Shown here piece by piece: positions 1 to 5,971 of a stretch of 11,202 nucleotides of DNA. A program made the translations under genes and the position numbers. Below the pieces are notes generated by a model that ran no database searches, had not been told where the DNA came from, and was given only the letters and a program-made list of their open reading frames with translations. Numbering within the stretch: the first letter of the stretch is position 1; each line of letters starts with the position of its first letter. Source of the DNA: JADFSZ01 sp022560555 [NCBI: PVC group bacterium] (GTDB lineage: Bacteria; GCA-001730085; JADFSZ01); NCBI GenBank assembly GCA_022560555.1, contig JADFSZ010000041.1, positions 1 to 11,202 of the forward strand, in the 5' to 3' direction.

Positions 1-15
1 TTTTCTTTGCGCTTT

Positions 16-140
16 AACCGTTCACCGTTCACTGTTTACTGTTTACTGTTTTTAACCGTTTACCATTCACTGCTCACCGTTTACCGTTCACTGTTTACTG
101 TTTTTAACCGTTTACCGTTCACTGTTTACTGTTTACCGCC
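16..140. repeat. Degenerate heptamer array (YACYGTT)
   Basis: Seventeen copies of a 7-bp unit, consensus YACYGTT (AACCGTT, CACCGTT, CACTGTT, TACTGTT, TACCGTT), can be read in perfect phase. The phase is broken only twice, by an extra TTT at 51-53 and at 103-105. Each TTT is followed by AACCGTT, so the array falls into three blocks of 5, 7 and 5 units. The array ends one base before the stop codon of the Wzz-like gene, so that gene's mRNA would carry the complementary AACRGTR units as its 3' end. A related cluster lies at 3936-4043. The pattern is directly visible; the function is unknown. Confidence 0.9.
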
Positions 141-1706
141 TTAATGCGTTACCATCATAATAACCGGTATTGATAAAATCAAAATCACAACAAATGACGC
201 GAATGTCCAAATGTACTTTCGCCGATTACCCCGCTTTTCATGATAAAGATCCGCCTCGGTCTTGATTGCGGCAATCGATCCAAGAATGGGAATCTTTAAA
301 TGTTCGTTGGCATCCGTATACGATCTGAATGAATGATCCGAATATTCCGCGAGAATGATCAGTGCCCCCGACAAAAAGATTCCCATCGCGAGCCCAAGGA
401 GTCCGATCTTAACGCGATTGGGCTTAAAGGGGAATTGCGGAACACGCGGGGGTTCGATCCGATTGAACCGGATTCCCTGCTCGGCCAATTCAATCTGCTG
501 GCTCAATATCTTACTTTCAAGCTGCTTTTTCATGCTTTCATATGTAGTGAGACTGATTCTGTAGTTTCTTTCGTGATTGAAAAATTCCTGTTCAATTTCC
601 GGCATTTCCTGAATACGGCTCTGATAGCCATCAACCAGCCTTTTAATCTGATCACCGCGTGTTCTCATATTAGATAAATTCTGTTCTATCTCCTGTTTGT
701 TCAATTTGAGAGCCTGATAGATGGGATTGTTCTCTGATGTTTCATTGCTTGTGAGAAGGATCTCCTCTTTATCCAATTGCGTATAAATCGTTTCAATCGC
801 GCGCTTTGTCTCAATCACTTCGGGGTGTTTTTCCGTATACAGAAGAAGGAGATTGTTAAGATAGAGTCCCAGCTCATGCTTTTTAAGTTTAAGGTCCGCG
901 ATGACAGGATTGAGCGATTTGGTTGTTTCAGAAATCACAACCGGCTCTTCGCCCGAAAGCTGTCTGGTAATCATATCCAGTTCGCTTTCATCCTGCTCGA
1001 TCAGCATTTGAACCTGCATATAGGCCGATTGCGATTCAGAAAGTTTACTTATCATCGTTCCGCCCTGACCCGGAAGGTTTAGGAGATTTTCTTCTTTAAA
1101 TCTCCTCAGCTTCCTCTCAGCAAGCTCGAGTTCATCGCCTGAATCCCGAAGGCGCTTCTGCAAAAACCCGATGGTGGACTGATACATGGACTTTTGTTTT
1201 TCTAGGCTCATTTCAATATATCTTGTCGAAAGCTGATCCACGACTTTGTATACTTTATGCCGGTCTTCTCCCTCATACGTGATACGAATAACATCCATCC
1301 CCCGAACGGACGTTAAAATATTTGCACGAACACCTTCGATAATGTTTTCCTGCGCCGCGGCACTTTTTCCGGCTGAACGCAGCATATCGATATCGGGATG
1401 ATTGAGAACCACTGTCAGATTCGCATAGCTCAAGAGTTCTTCGCGGAATGTTTTGAGCAAGTCCTGAACAAATTTTCGTGATTTGTCCGCGGACCCGCGG
1501 TCCAGCGGGTTTAAGTCCTGAGACTTTTGCTCGATTTTGATAATCGTTGTTGCCCTGTACTTCTTGGGCATAAAAAAGCTTCCGATCATCGAAATGAGAA
1601 ACACGCTCAAAATGGGGATTACAATGAGATCCTTTCTTTTAAAAATGATCCTTACATAATCCTTGAGTGTGACCTTGTCTCTAAATTCATCAATAAAAGT
1701 GCTCAT
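141..1706 (-). CDS. Wzz/GumC-type polysaccharide co-polymerase (chain-length determinant)
   Basis: This 521-residue inner-membrane protein probably works with the Wza-like exporter encoded just before it to set chain length and pass polysaccharide through the periplasm. A first membrane segment lies at about residues 27-46, followed by a Wzz-type strand-rich domain (about 48-160). Long coiled-coil stretches follow (about 165-210, 225-250, 330-410), including the LLYTEKHPEV region typical of GumC/EpsF-like proteins. The proline-rich motif PPRVPQFPFKPN (419-430) leads into the second membrane segment (433-453), as is standard for the family. Unusually, a third hydrophobic segment (about 498-518) ends the protein. 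No tyrosine-kinase domain is present. The start lies 3 nt after the wza stop, with an AGGCAGGT ribosome site overlapping that stop. The family call is firm; the exact polymer is unknown. Confidence 0.9.
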   Translation of the reverse strand: MSTFIDEFRDKVTLKDYVRIIFKRKDLIVIPILSVFLISMIGSFFMPKKYRATTIIKIEQKSQDLNPLDRGSADKSRKFVQDLLKTFREELLSYANLTVVLNHPDIDMLRSAGKSAAAQENIIEGVRANILTSVRGMDVIRITYEGEDRHKVYKVVDQLSTRYIEMSLEKQKSMYQSTIGFLQKRLRDSGDELELAERKLRRFKEENLLNLPGQGGTMISKLSESQSAYMQVQMLIEQDESELDMITRQLSGEEPVVISETTKSLNPVIADLKLKKHELGLYLNNLLLLYTEKHPEVIETKRAIETIYTQLDKEEILLTSNETSENNPIYQALKLNKQEIEQNLSNMRTRGDQIKRLVDGYQSRIQEMPEIEQEFFNHERNYRISLTTYESMKKQLESKILSQQIELAEQGIRFNRIEPPRVPQFPFKPNRVKIGLLGLAMGIFLSGALIILAEYSDHSFRSYTDANEHLKIPILGSIAAIKTEADLYHEKRGNRRKYIWTFASFVVILILSIPVIMMVTH

Positions 1707-1709
1707 TAA

Positions 1710-2600
1710 TTACCTGCCTCTTCCCAAGCCTCCGGCCCCGCCCTTAAAGAGCTTCACGCCGTTAAATGACTTGATGACGTCTGTGATAGACTCAGCTGAT
1801 TGTCCCGGAGCCAGTATTTGTCCGAGATACTTGTTGAATGTTTTGGATATTGTCATAGGAACATAAACAACATCGTTTGGCTGTAGATAAAAATCGTATT
1901 TGAGATTTCCGCTAAAGAGAAGTTTGTTCACGTTGACGTGCTTGATATAGGGTTTAACGTCCGAAGGACGGATAATCGTGGCTCTCCAACTCGCGGCATC
2001 ATCCGTCAACAATCCGGCATCAACAAGCGCGTCTCTTAAGCTGATAATATTACCTTTCATTGGAATGCGGCCGGGAAACAAAACTTCGCCGAGCACATAG
2101 ATATACTTACTCCGATAAGCCGTAATCGCAACCGTCATCTCCACATCAATGATGTATTCTTTAAGCGCTTTTTCCAGGACAACAGCTATTTCTTGTTTCG
2201 TCATATCGATCACGCGAATTTCCCCTAAGAGAGGAATAAAAACAGCCCCCTCGGGAGAAACAACATACTCTCCGCTTAAGTCCTCATGCATGCGGACATG
2301 GAGTGAGATCACATCATCAACACCCAAGGTATACGGAATGGCTCCGGGCTCGAGCGCAATGCGTACGCCATTTTTATCTTTTGGAAAAGGGTTTTTGTCT
2401 GTAAAAAAATCCACGGCTAGTGCTTTTTCATGTCGTTTTCTCTTTACGACTTTAACTTCTTCAAATTCGCCGTCATTTGAAGACGCTGATGCAAACTGCA
2501 CTCCGCCGGAACCTTTTCTCAAGTCCCGTGCATACGCCGTCTGAGGAATGACAAACAGAGCGATAAGCAGACAAACACCTAAAATTTTCCAATTCTTCAT
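1710..2600 (-). CDS. Wza-like outer-membrane polysaccharide export protein
   Basis: Predicted periplasmic or outer-membrane export protein of 296 residues. The N-terminus (MKNWK, then a hydrophobic run to about residue 20, then AYA before RD) is a standard signal peptide; the cysteine at residue 10 is not in a good lipobox. Residues 87-160 are a polysaccharide export domain (YTLGVDDVISLHV, VSPEGAVFIPLLGEI). Residues 165-250 are an SLBB-type domain (YVLGEVLFPGRIP, then LQPNDVVYVP). The C-terminus ends in a Gly-rich GGAGGLGRGR tail and lacks the long helical tail of E. coli Wza. I chose the ATG at 2600 because AAGGAG lies 6 nt upstream; the adjacent ATG at 2603 would be only 3 nt away. A longer in-frame start at 2660 would run through a hairpin. 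It sits between the MerR-like regulator and the Wzz-like gene, presumably as one operon. Confidence 0.9.
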   Translation of the reverse strand: MKNWKILGVCLLIALFVIPQTAYARDLRKGSGGVQFASASSNDGEFEEVKVVKRKRHEKALAVDFFTDKNPFPKDKNGVRIALEPGAIPYTLGVDDVISLHVRMHEDLSGEYVVSPEGAVFIPLLGEIRVIDMTKQEIAVVLEKALKEYIIDVEMTVAITAYRSKYIYVLGEVLFPGRIPMKGNIISLRDALVDAGLLTDDAASWRATIIRPSDVKPYIKHVNVNKLLFSGNLKYDFYLQPNDVVYVPMTISKTFNKYLGQILAPGQSAESITDVIKSFNGVKLFKGGAGGLGRGR

Positions 2601-2604
2601 CATA

Positions 2605-2612
2605 ATCTCCTT
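2605..2612 (-). promoter_or_regulatory. Ribosome binding site deciding the wza-like start
   Basis: On the minus strand AAGGAG is followed by ATTATGATG. The 6-nt gap favours the second ATG (2600) and gives a protein that begins directly with a signal peptide. Confidence 0.7.
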
Positions 2613-2617
2613 CGATT

Positions 2618-2656
2618 TTTTGGATGGTAAATTTGACATAAGTTTACCAGCCAAAA
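2618..2656 (-). promoter_or_regulatory. Long stem-loop in the regulator/wza-like spacer
   Basis: Arms 2618-2631 (TTTTGGATGGTAAA) and 2643-2656 (TTTACCAGCCAAAA) pair over 13 of 14 positions around an 11-nt loop. It lies between the stop of the MerR-like gene and the ribosome site of the wza-like gene, only a few bases from the latter. No T-run follows on the minus strand, so it is not a standard terminator. It could be an mRNA processing or stability element, an attenuator or a palindromic operator. The loop holds TTTGACAT, whose complement ATGTCAAA resembles the direct-repeat unit upstream of the regulator. Confidence 0.6.
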
Positions 2657-2665
2657 GCAATTAAG

Positions 2666-2878
2666 TCAATTCGTCTCTCGAAGCACCTCAAAGTATTGTT
2701 GAATGGTTTTCGCGTCATCCGGCAAATACACGCGCCATCCGCGCCAGTCTCTTTTGGCTTTTTGGATCTTGCCTCTTTGTTCCCACCGCATGATGGTTCT
2801 GGGCGTGATACCAATCCGATCCGCAAGTTCTGTAATCGTTATTTTCAGCTTCTTATTATTCTTTCTTCTATTTGCCAT
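2666..2878 (-). CDS. Small MerR-type winged-helix DNA-binding protein (BldC-like size and layout)
   Basis: A 70-residue protein consisting almost only of a MerR-type DNA-binding domain. A basic N-terminal tail (NRRKNNKK) is followed by the helix-turn-helix ITELADRIGITPRTIMRWEQRG (about residues 14-36), then a wing rich in basic and aromatic residues (KRDWRGWRVY, 42-51) and a short helix. There is no coiled-coil dimerisation helix and no effector domain. This is the layout of Streptomyces BldC, which binds direct repeats cooperatively as head-to-tail monomers; that comparison rests on family knowledge. It is the first gene before the wza- and wzz-like genes, and an array of 10-bp direct repeats lies 53-122 nt upstream of its ATG. 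I infer that it regulates its own operon. The ribosome site is weak (AGG, about 10 nt upstream). Confidence 0.85.
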   Translation of the reverse strand: MANRRKNNKKLKITITELADRIGITPRTIMRWEQRGKIQKAKRDWRGWRVYLPDDAKTIQQYFEVLRETN

Positions 2879-2912
2879 TTCAAGCTACCTGAAAGTTCCG
2901 GATTTTCGATAT

Positions 2913-3000
2913 TGTCAAAGCGCTTTCGATTGTCATAGTCTGTCATAGCCTGTCATAGACTGTCATGGTTTGTCATAGCTTTTCAAGGAGTGTCATAGAC
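2913..3000. promoter_or_regulatory. Seven 10-bp direct repeats (TGTCATAG), probable operator array
   Basis: TGTCATAG-type units start at 2931, 2941, 2951, 2961 (TGTCATGG), 2971, 2981 (degenerate TTTCAAGG) and 2991, a spacing of exactly 10 bp. An extra unit, TGTCAAAG, lies out of phase at 2913. Ten base pairs is about one helical turn, so all sites face the same side of the DNA. The complement of the 2913 unit contains a perfect -35 hexamer (TTGACA), but I see no good -10 at 16-18 bp. A promoter needing help from a bound regulator is therefore possible. The array lies directly upstream of the MerR-like gene and is its most likely target. Confidence 0.75.
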
Positions 3001-3188
3001 ATGCATGTTTTGTGCCATCGAAAGAGACTGCCTTTTAAGTCTTTTACTTTCAAATACTTAAATTGCAATTTGATGTTTTAAAAAGCCGGAAGGGGAAGTT
3101 GTGAATACGAAACAAGAAATCCCGTATTTTCTGTAAAACTATATTTTACATATAGTTACATCATGTTGATTTATACGAACAAAAACAG
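3001..3188. other. AT-rich spacer with overlapping inverted repeats
   Basis: The gene-free stretch 2879-3188 (310 nt) holds the direct-repeat array and then this AT-rich part. Visible here are a perfect 12-bp palindrome AAATTGCAATTT (3060-3071) and two overlapping inverted repeats: TGTAAAActataTTTTACA (3132-3150) and AACTATA/TATAGTT (3137-3143 with 3151-3157). The two stems share bases and cannot form together. They lie about 30-55 nt after the truA stop and could be an operator or a weak transcription end. I see no gene and no clear T-run terminator. Confidence 0.5.
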
Positions 3189-3929
3189 TCATTTATAGTA
3201 GACCTTTTCGAGGCACAAGCCGGACGCCGGGACGGTATAACCGGCCAAATTCCGGTCACCGCTCTTGAGAACAGTCTCAATCGTGTCCAATGTAAGCTTG
3301 CCCCTGGAAAGCTCAATCAGGGTCCCCGTGAGAATACGAACCATGTTATGAAGAAATCCATCCGCTTCAAAAGTAAAAATCACATCATCACCGGCCTTCT
3401 TGATCGAAAGCCGATGAATGTTTCTCACAGAGTTTTCTTTAAGAGAGCTGATCTTGGAAAACGCGGAAAAATCGTTTTTCCCCTTAAGAATTTTAGCCCC
3501 CTTTTTCATGAGGGGAACATCCAGAGCAAAAGGATAAAAATACACAAAACGCTTTCTCATGGGACAACGGTAGCTGCGGTTGAATATGGTATACGTATAT
3601 CGCTTCTTCTTAGCTGCGTATTGGGCGTGAAATTCCAAAGGGGCTTTTTCGACTTTGGTGATCACAATATCTTTTGGCAAAATAGAATTGAGGGCCTTTT
3701 TGAGACTCTCCGTTGAAATACTTGATTTTGCCACCTTAAAATGCGCAACCTGACCGCGCGCGTGAACACCCGAATCGGTCCGGCCGGCTCCGCGGATCTT
3801 GACTATGTGCCCAAATATTTTATGGAGTTTTTTTTCAATAAGCTCCTGAATGGTTAATGCATTTTTCTGCTTTTGCCATCCGGCATAATTGGTGCCGTCA
3901 TATTCAATTGTGAGTTTGAAATTTTTCAT
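3189..3929 (-). CDS. truA: tRNA pseudouridine(38-40) synthase TruA
   Basis: Cytoplasmic enzyme that converts uridines 38-40 in the tRNA anticodon arm to pseudouridine. The 246-residue length is usual for TruA. The N-terminus KLTIEYDGTNYAGWQKQ (5-21) and the catalytic motif GRTDSGVHARGQVAHF (49-64), with Asp52 as nucleophile, are diagnostic. Further family motifs are NSILPKDI, FHAQYAAKKKRYTY and the C-terminal FLHNMVRILTGTLIELSRGK. The ATG is placed as in other TruA proteins, with a weak ribosome site (CAGAG). It is a housekeeping gene among glycan genes, 106 nt downstream of the hydrolase gene on the same strand. Heptamer-like repeats (CTGTAAA) begin 6 nt upstream of its start codon. Confidence 0.96.
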   Translation of the reverse strand: MKNFKLTIEYDGTNYAGWQKQKNALTIQELIEKKLHKIFGHIVKIRGAGRTDSGVHARGQVAHFKVAKSSISTESLKKALNSILPKDIVITKVEKAPLEFHAQYAAKKKRYTYTIFNRSYRCPMRKRFVYFYPFALDVPLMKKGAKILKGKNDFSAFSKISSLKENSVRNIHRLSIKKAGDDVIFTFEADGFLHNMVRILTGTLIELSRGKLTLDTIETVLKSGDRNLAGYTVPASGLCLEKVYYK

Positions 3930-3935
3930 GAGACT

Positions 3936-4043
3936 CTGTAAACAGTGATCTGTAAACTGTATAAAAAACCTTTAATGCCCTTACTTTTTCCTCAATATGT
4001 CGCCATTGACCCATTCACCGTTCACCGTTTACCGTTTACAGTG
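3936..4043. repeat. Second heptamer cluster, two halves in opposite orientation
   Basis: At 3936-3963 the units CTGTAAA, CAGTGAT, CTGTAAA, CTGTATA read in 7-nt phase, with the family oriented on the minus strand. At 4016-4043 CACCGTT, CACCGTT, TACCGTT, TACAGTG read on the plus strand. The two halves bracket about 50 nt of unrelated AT-rich sequence. CTGTAAAC (3936-3943 and 3950-3957) is the exact complement of GTTTACAG (4034-4041), so a long-range stem is possible. The right half runs into the last codons and the stop of the hydrolase gene. It belongs to the same family as the array at 16-140. Confidence 0.75.
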
Positions 4044-5010
4044 TTTGTCTGAACCACTCATCCACGACAGGAATAAACTCATCCGGATAATCAATCAAAA
4101 GCTGATGCTTGGCTCCGGGCATAACATAAAATTTCTTTTTTTCCATCGAAAGATAATCATAGAAATTTTTGCAGAATTTAGGAGAAATGATATTGTCCTT
4201 TTCCCCCACGGCTATCATGACGGGCGTCGTCATATTAGGGATTTTATTTTTTGGTTTATACTTAAATATTGTTCGATAGGATTTAAGGGAATACTTCCAG
4301 ACAACTCTAGGATCATCTTGCCGTCTTTTGAGGCTGTCCGCTTTGTAAAGTTCTTTCCAATTAACCGAGTTTCTGAGATTAATGAACATGTCCGGAAGAA
4401 ATCCGATGATGGGTCCGATGATGGGGATTTTTAAAATTCTTTGTTTCGTCATCGGGGCCGTTCTCGTGCTGTCAAATACATTATGACAAACAACACTCTT
4501 GATGCGGGTGTCTTCCAGTGCCGCGATAAACGCGACCTCCCCGCCCTGGCTTGTTCCTAAAATTCCGATCGGACCTGAGTAGCTCCTCTCGATCATGCTC
4601 ATCGTCATCGAAATGATTTCTAGAAACTCGGACATCGTAAAAACACCCCGGGGACCTTCGGAACGGCCGTGCCCGATAAAATCAATCGCGAAAACATTGT
4701 ATCCTAACCCGGAAAGTTTCCATTCAAAATACCGGTAAAGCCACCCATAAGACCCTGTCCCGGGAATAATCATGATATTGGGAGCGTTTTGGCTATGGAT
4801 ATAGGTATCAATATGAATTTTGAAAGGTTTTCTCTTCCGGTAGTACGTGAGAAAAACCGACTCTCTTTTAGCCTCAATCTGATCATGCTGAGCTTCTTCA
4901 CGGGAGGGCTTGATTGGCTGAGCCACGAGAGAAAACGAATAAAAGAAAAGAACCAATCCGATAACGAGGAAGGTAAGAATTGCTATTTTAAAAATAACGG
5001 TCATTGACAT
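4036..5010 (-). CDS. Membrane-anchored alpha/beta hydrolase (lysophospholipase/serine esterase-like)
   Basis: A 324-residue protein with an uncleaved hydrophobic anchor (about residues 5-29), so its catalytic domain probably faces the periplasm or sits on the inner membrane. The alpha/beta-hydrolase core is complete. It has an oxyanion-loop region at IIPGTGSYGW (81-90), FIGHGRSEGPRG (111-122), and the nucleophile elbow GTSQGG with Ser154. The likely acid is Asp272 (VGEKDNIIS), and His302 lies in GAKHQLLIDYP. The layout resembles monoacylglycerol-lipase and lysophospholipase-type enzymes, but the substrate cannot be told. A deacylase or esterase acting on lipid or on O-acyl groups of the surface glycan is possible. 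It lies 29 nt downstream of the SpsF-like gene, probably in one operon. Its stop codon falls inside heptamer repeats. Confidence 0.88.
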   Translation of the reverse strand: MSMTVIFKIAILTFLVIGLVLFFYSFSLVAQPIKPSREEAQHDQIEAKRESVFLTYYRKRKPFKIHIDTYIHSQNAPNIMIIPGTGSYGWLYRYFEWKLSGLGYNVFAIDFIGHGRSEGPRGVFTMSEFLEIISMTMSMIERSYSGPIGILGTSQGGEVAFIAALEDTRIKSVVCHNVFDSTRTAPMTKQRILKIPIIGPIIGFLPDMFINLRNSVNWKELYKADSLKRRQDDPRVVWKYSLKSYRTIFKYKPKNKIPNMTTPVMIAVGEKDNIISPKFCKNFYDYLSMEKKKFYVMPGAKHQLLIDYPDEFIPVVDEWFRQTL

Positions 5011-5039
5011 ACGCTATACCTATCCATTTAATCATGTTG

Positions 5040-5792
5040 TTATTCGCCCAGCTCTTTTTGACGGACGGTCTGATTGATGTTGCACACATCAGGGTGATCA
5101 TCTAAAAACCGGACAATCTGTTGGACTGATATCTCAATCGAATCATCAAAATGTGCATAAAGAGCACGCACAACGTCTAAATCCTCCTTAGTATCAACAC
5201 AAATACGGTAGTGCGGACGATTCAATGGAGGTTCGGCCACTATCTCATGCAGCTTGAACTGTTTAGGATGTTCGTAAATATAGGGTGTGACATGTTCTTT
5301 TTCGTATTGTTGTGTAGTATTTTGATGCGCCTTTTTGAGAGCGTTAAACGAAAAAATTTCTGTATCCAATCCCCTAGGATAACTTCGCGTCACATGGTTG
5401 CTCATATAATCATATTTTCCGGATTCAAATAGATTGATAAGGTTATCAACAATCTCCGGTGCGATCAAAGGACAGTCACCCGTAATCCGAATAATAGGAT
5501 TGGCGGCTACCTGTTTGGCCGCACAGTAATACCGGTCCAAAACATTTTCAAGGCTTCCTCGAAACACATCAATACCATGCTTGGCAGCCACATCCGCTAA
5601 CGCTGCGTCTTCTTGACCTTCCGGAATCGCCAAGACTATCCCCTTGAGTTTTACGGAGAGAGACAAGCGCCGGATAACCTTCTCAATAAGTATATCCGCT
5701 CCGATAGAACACATGATCTTATCCGGTAGACGATTCGAACTACGTCTCGCTTGTATAATGGCAATGGGATTCATTGAAAAGTCGATACTCAT
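5040..5792 (-). CDS. SpsF-like cytidylyltransferase (nucleotide-sugar activation)
   Basis: A 250-residue protein of the cytidylyltransferase/SpsF family, which transfers CMP to acidic sugars such as nonulosonic acids. The nucleotide-binding N-terminus reads AIIQARRSSNRLPDK (11-25). RITGDCPLIAPEIVD (102-116) supplies the metal-binding Asp, and YPRGLDTEIF (138-147) with CVDTKEDLDVV (198-208) is typical of SpsF proteins. Family members usually begin right before AIIQAR, so the ATG at 5774 (MNPIAIIQAR) may be the true start; neither start has a clear ribosome site. A good promoter lies just upstream (5819-5847). It is divergent from the NeuB operon, and with NeuB it suggests CMP activation of a nonulosonic acid. 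The sugar itself is not determined. Confidence 0.85.
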   Translation of the reverse strand: MSIDFSMNPIAIIQARRSSNRLPDKIMCSIGADILIEKVIRRLSLSVKLKGIVLAIPEGQEDAALADVAAKHGIDVFRGSLENVLDRYYCAAKQVAANPIIRITGDCPLIAPEIVDNLINLFESGKYDYMSNHVTRSYPRGLDTEIFSFNALKKAHQNTTQQYEKEHVTPYIYEHPKQFKLHEIVAEPPLNRPHYRICVDTKEDLDVVRALYAHFDDSIEISVQQIVRFLDDHPDVCNINQTVRQKELGE

Positions 5793-5818
5793 GAGTTTAA
5801 TTAAAATACAATCAAGCG

Positions 5819-5847
5819 ATTATAATAGATGCCATACCCCATGTCCA
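5819..5847 (-). promoter_or_regulatory. Sigma70-type promoter for the SpsF-like/hydrolase operon
   Basis: On the minus strand TGGACA (complement of 5842-5847) and a perfect TATAAT (complement of 5819-5824) are separated by 17 bp. Transcription would begin near 5812, about 20 nt before the first ATG. Confidence 0.65.
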
Positions 5848-5895
5848 CAGAATATATAATGCGCTGTAATTTATTATGTTATGAAGATAACCCCC

Positions 5896-5908
5896 GGGGC
5901 TCAGCCCC
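5896..5908. promoter_or_regulatory. GC-rich hairpin in the divergent promoter region
   Basis: GGGGC-TCA-GCCCC forms a tight hairpin and is preceded by CCCCC, in otherwise AT-rich DNA between the two divergent promoters. It could insulate the two units or bind a regulator. No T-run follows directly, so I do not call it a terminator. Confidence 0.4.
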
Positions 5909-5925
5909 CTTCGATGATTTTAGCC

Positions 5926-5953
5926 TTGATTAATTACAATCCCAAATTATACT
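5926..5953 (+). promoter_or_regulatory. Sigma70-type promoter of the NeuB operon, very short leader
   Basis: TTGATT (5926-5931) and TATACT (5948-5953) are 16 bp apart. The expected transcript start near 5960 leaves only about 12 nt before the ATG at 5972. That agrees with the lack of a Shine-Dalgarno sequence there. Confidence 0.6.
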
Positions 5954-5971
5954 GATAAGCTTAATACGCTT

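Noticed and set aside
16-140. CRISPR array or coding repeat at the window start
   Set aside because: The repeat unit is 7 bp without unique spacers, and its phase resets fit simple tandem expansion. No gene product with a 7-bp repeat is plausible.
2600-2660. Longer start (2660) for the wza-like gene
   Set aside because: It would translate through the stem-loop and put 20 residues before the signal peptide. The ATG at 2600 has a strong ribosome site.
2931-3000. CRISPR-like short repeats at the TGTCATAG cluster
   Set aside because: The units are 8-10 bp with 2-bp variable parts. They are far too short for CRISPR repeats and spacers, and there are no cas genes. A protein-binding array fits better.
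3060-3071. Palindrome AAATTGCAATTT as an operator
   Set aside because: A perfect 12-bp palindrome of mostly A and T can occur by chance. It is mentioned in the spacer entry but not called as a site.
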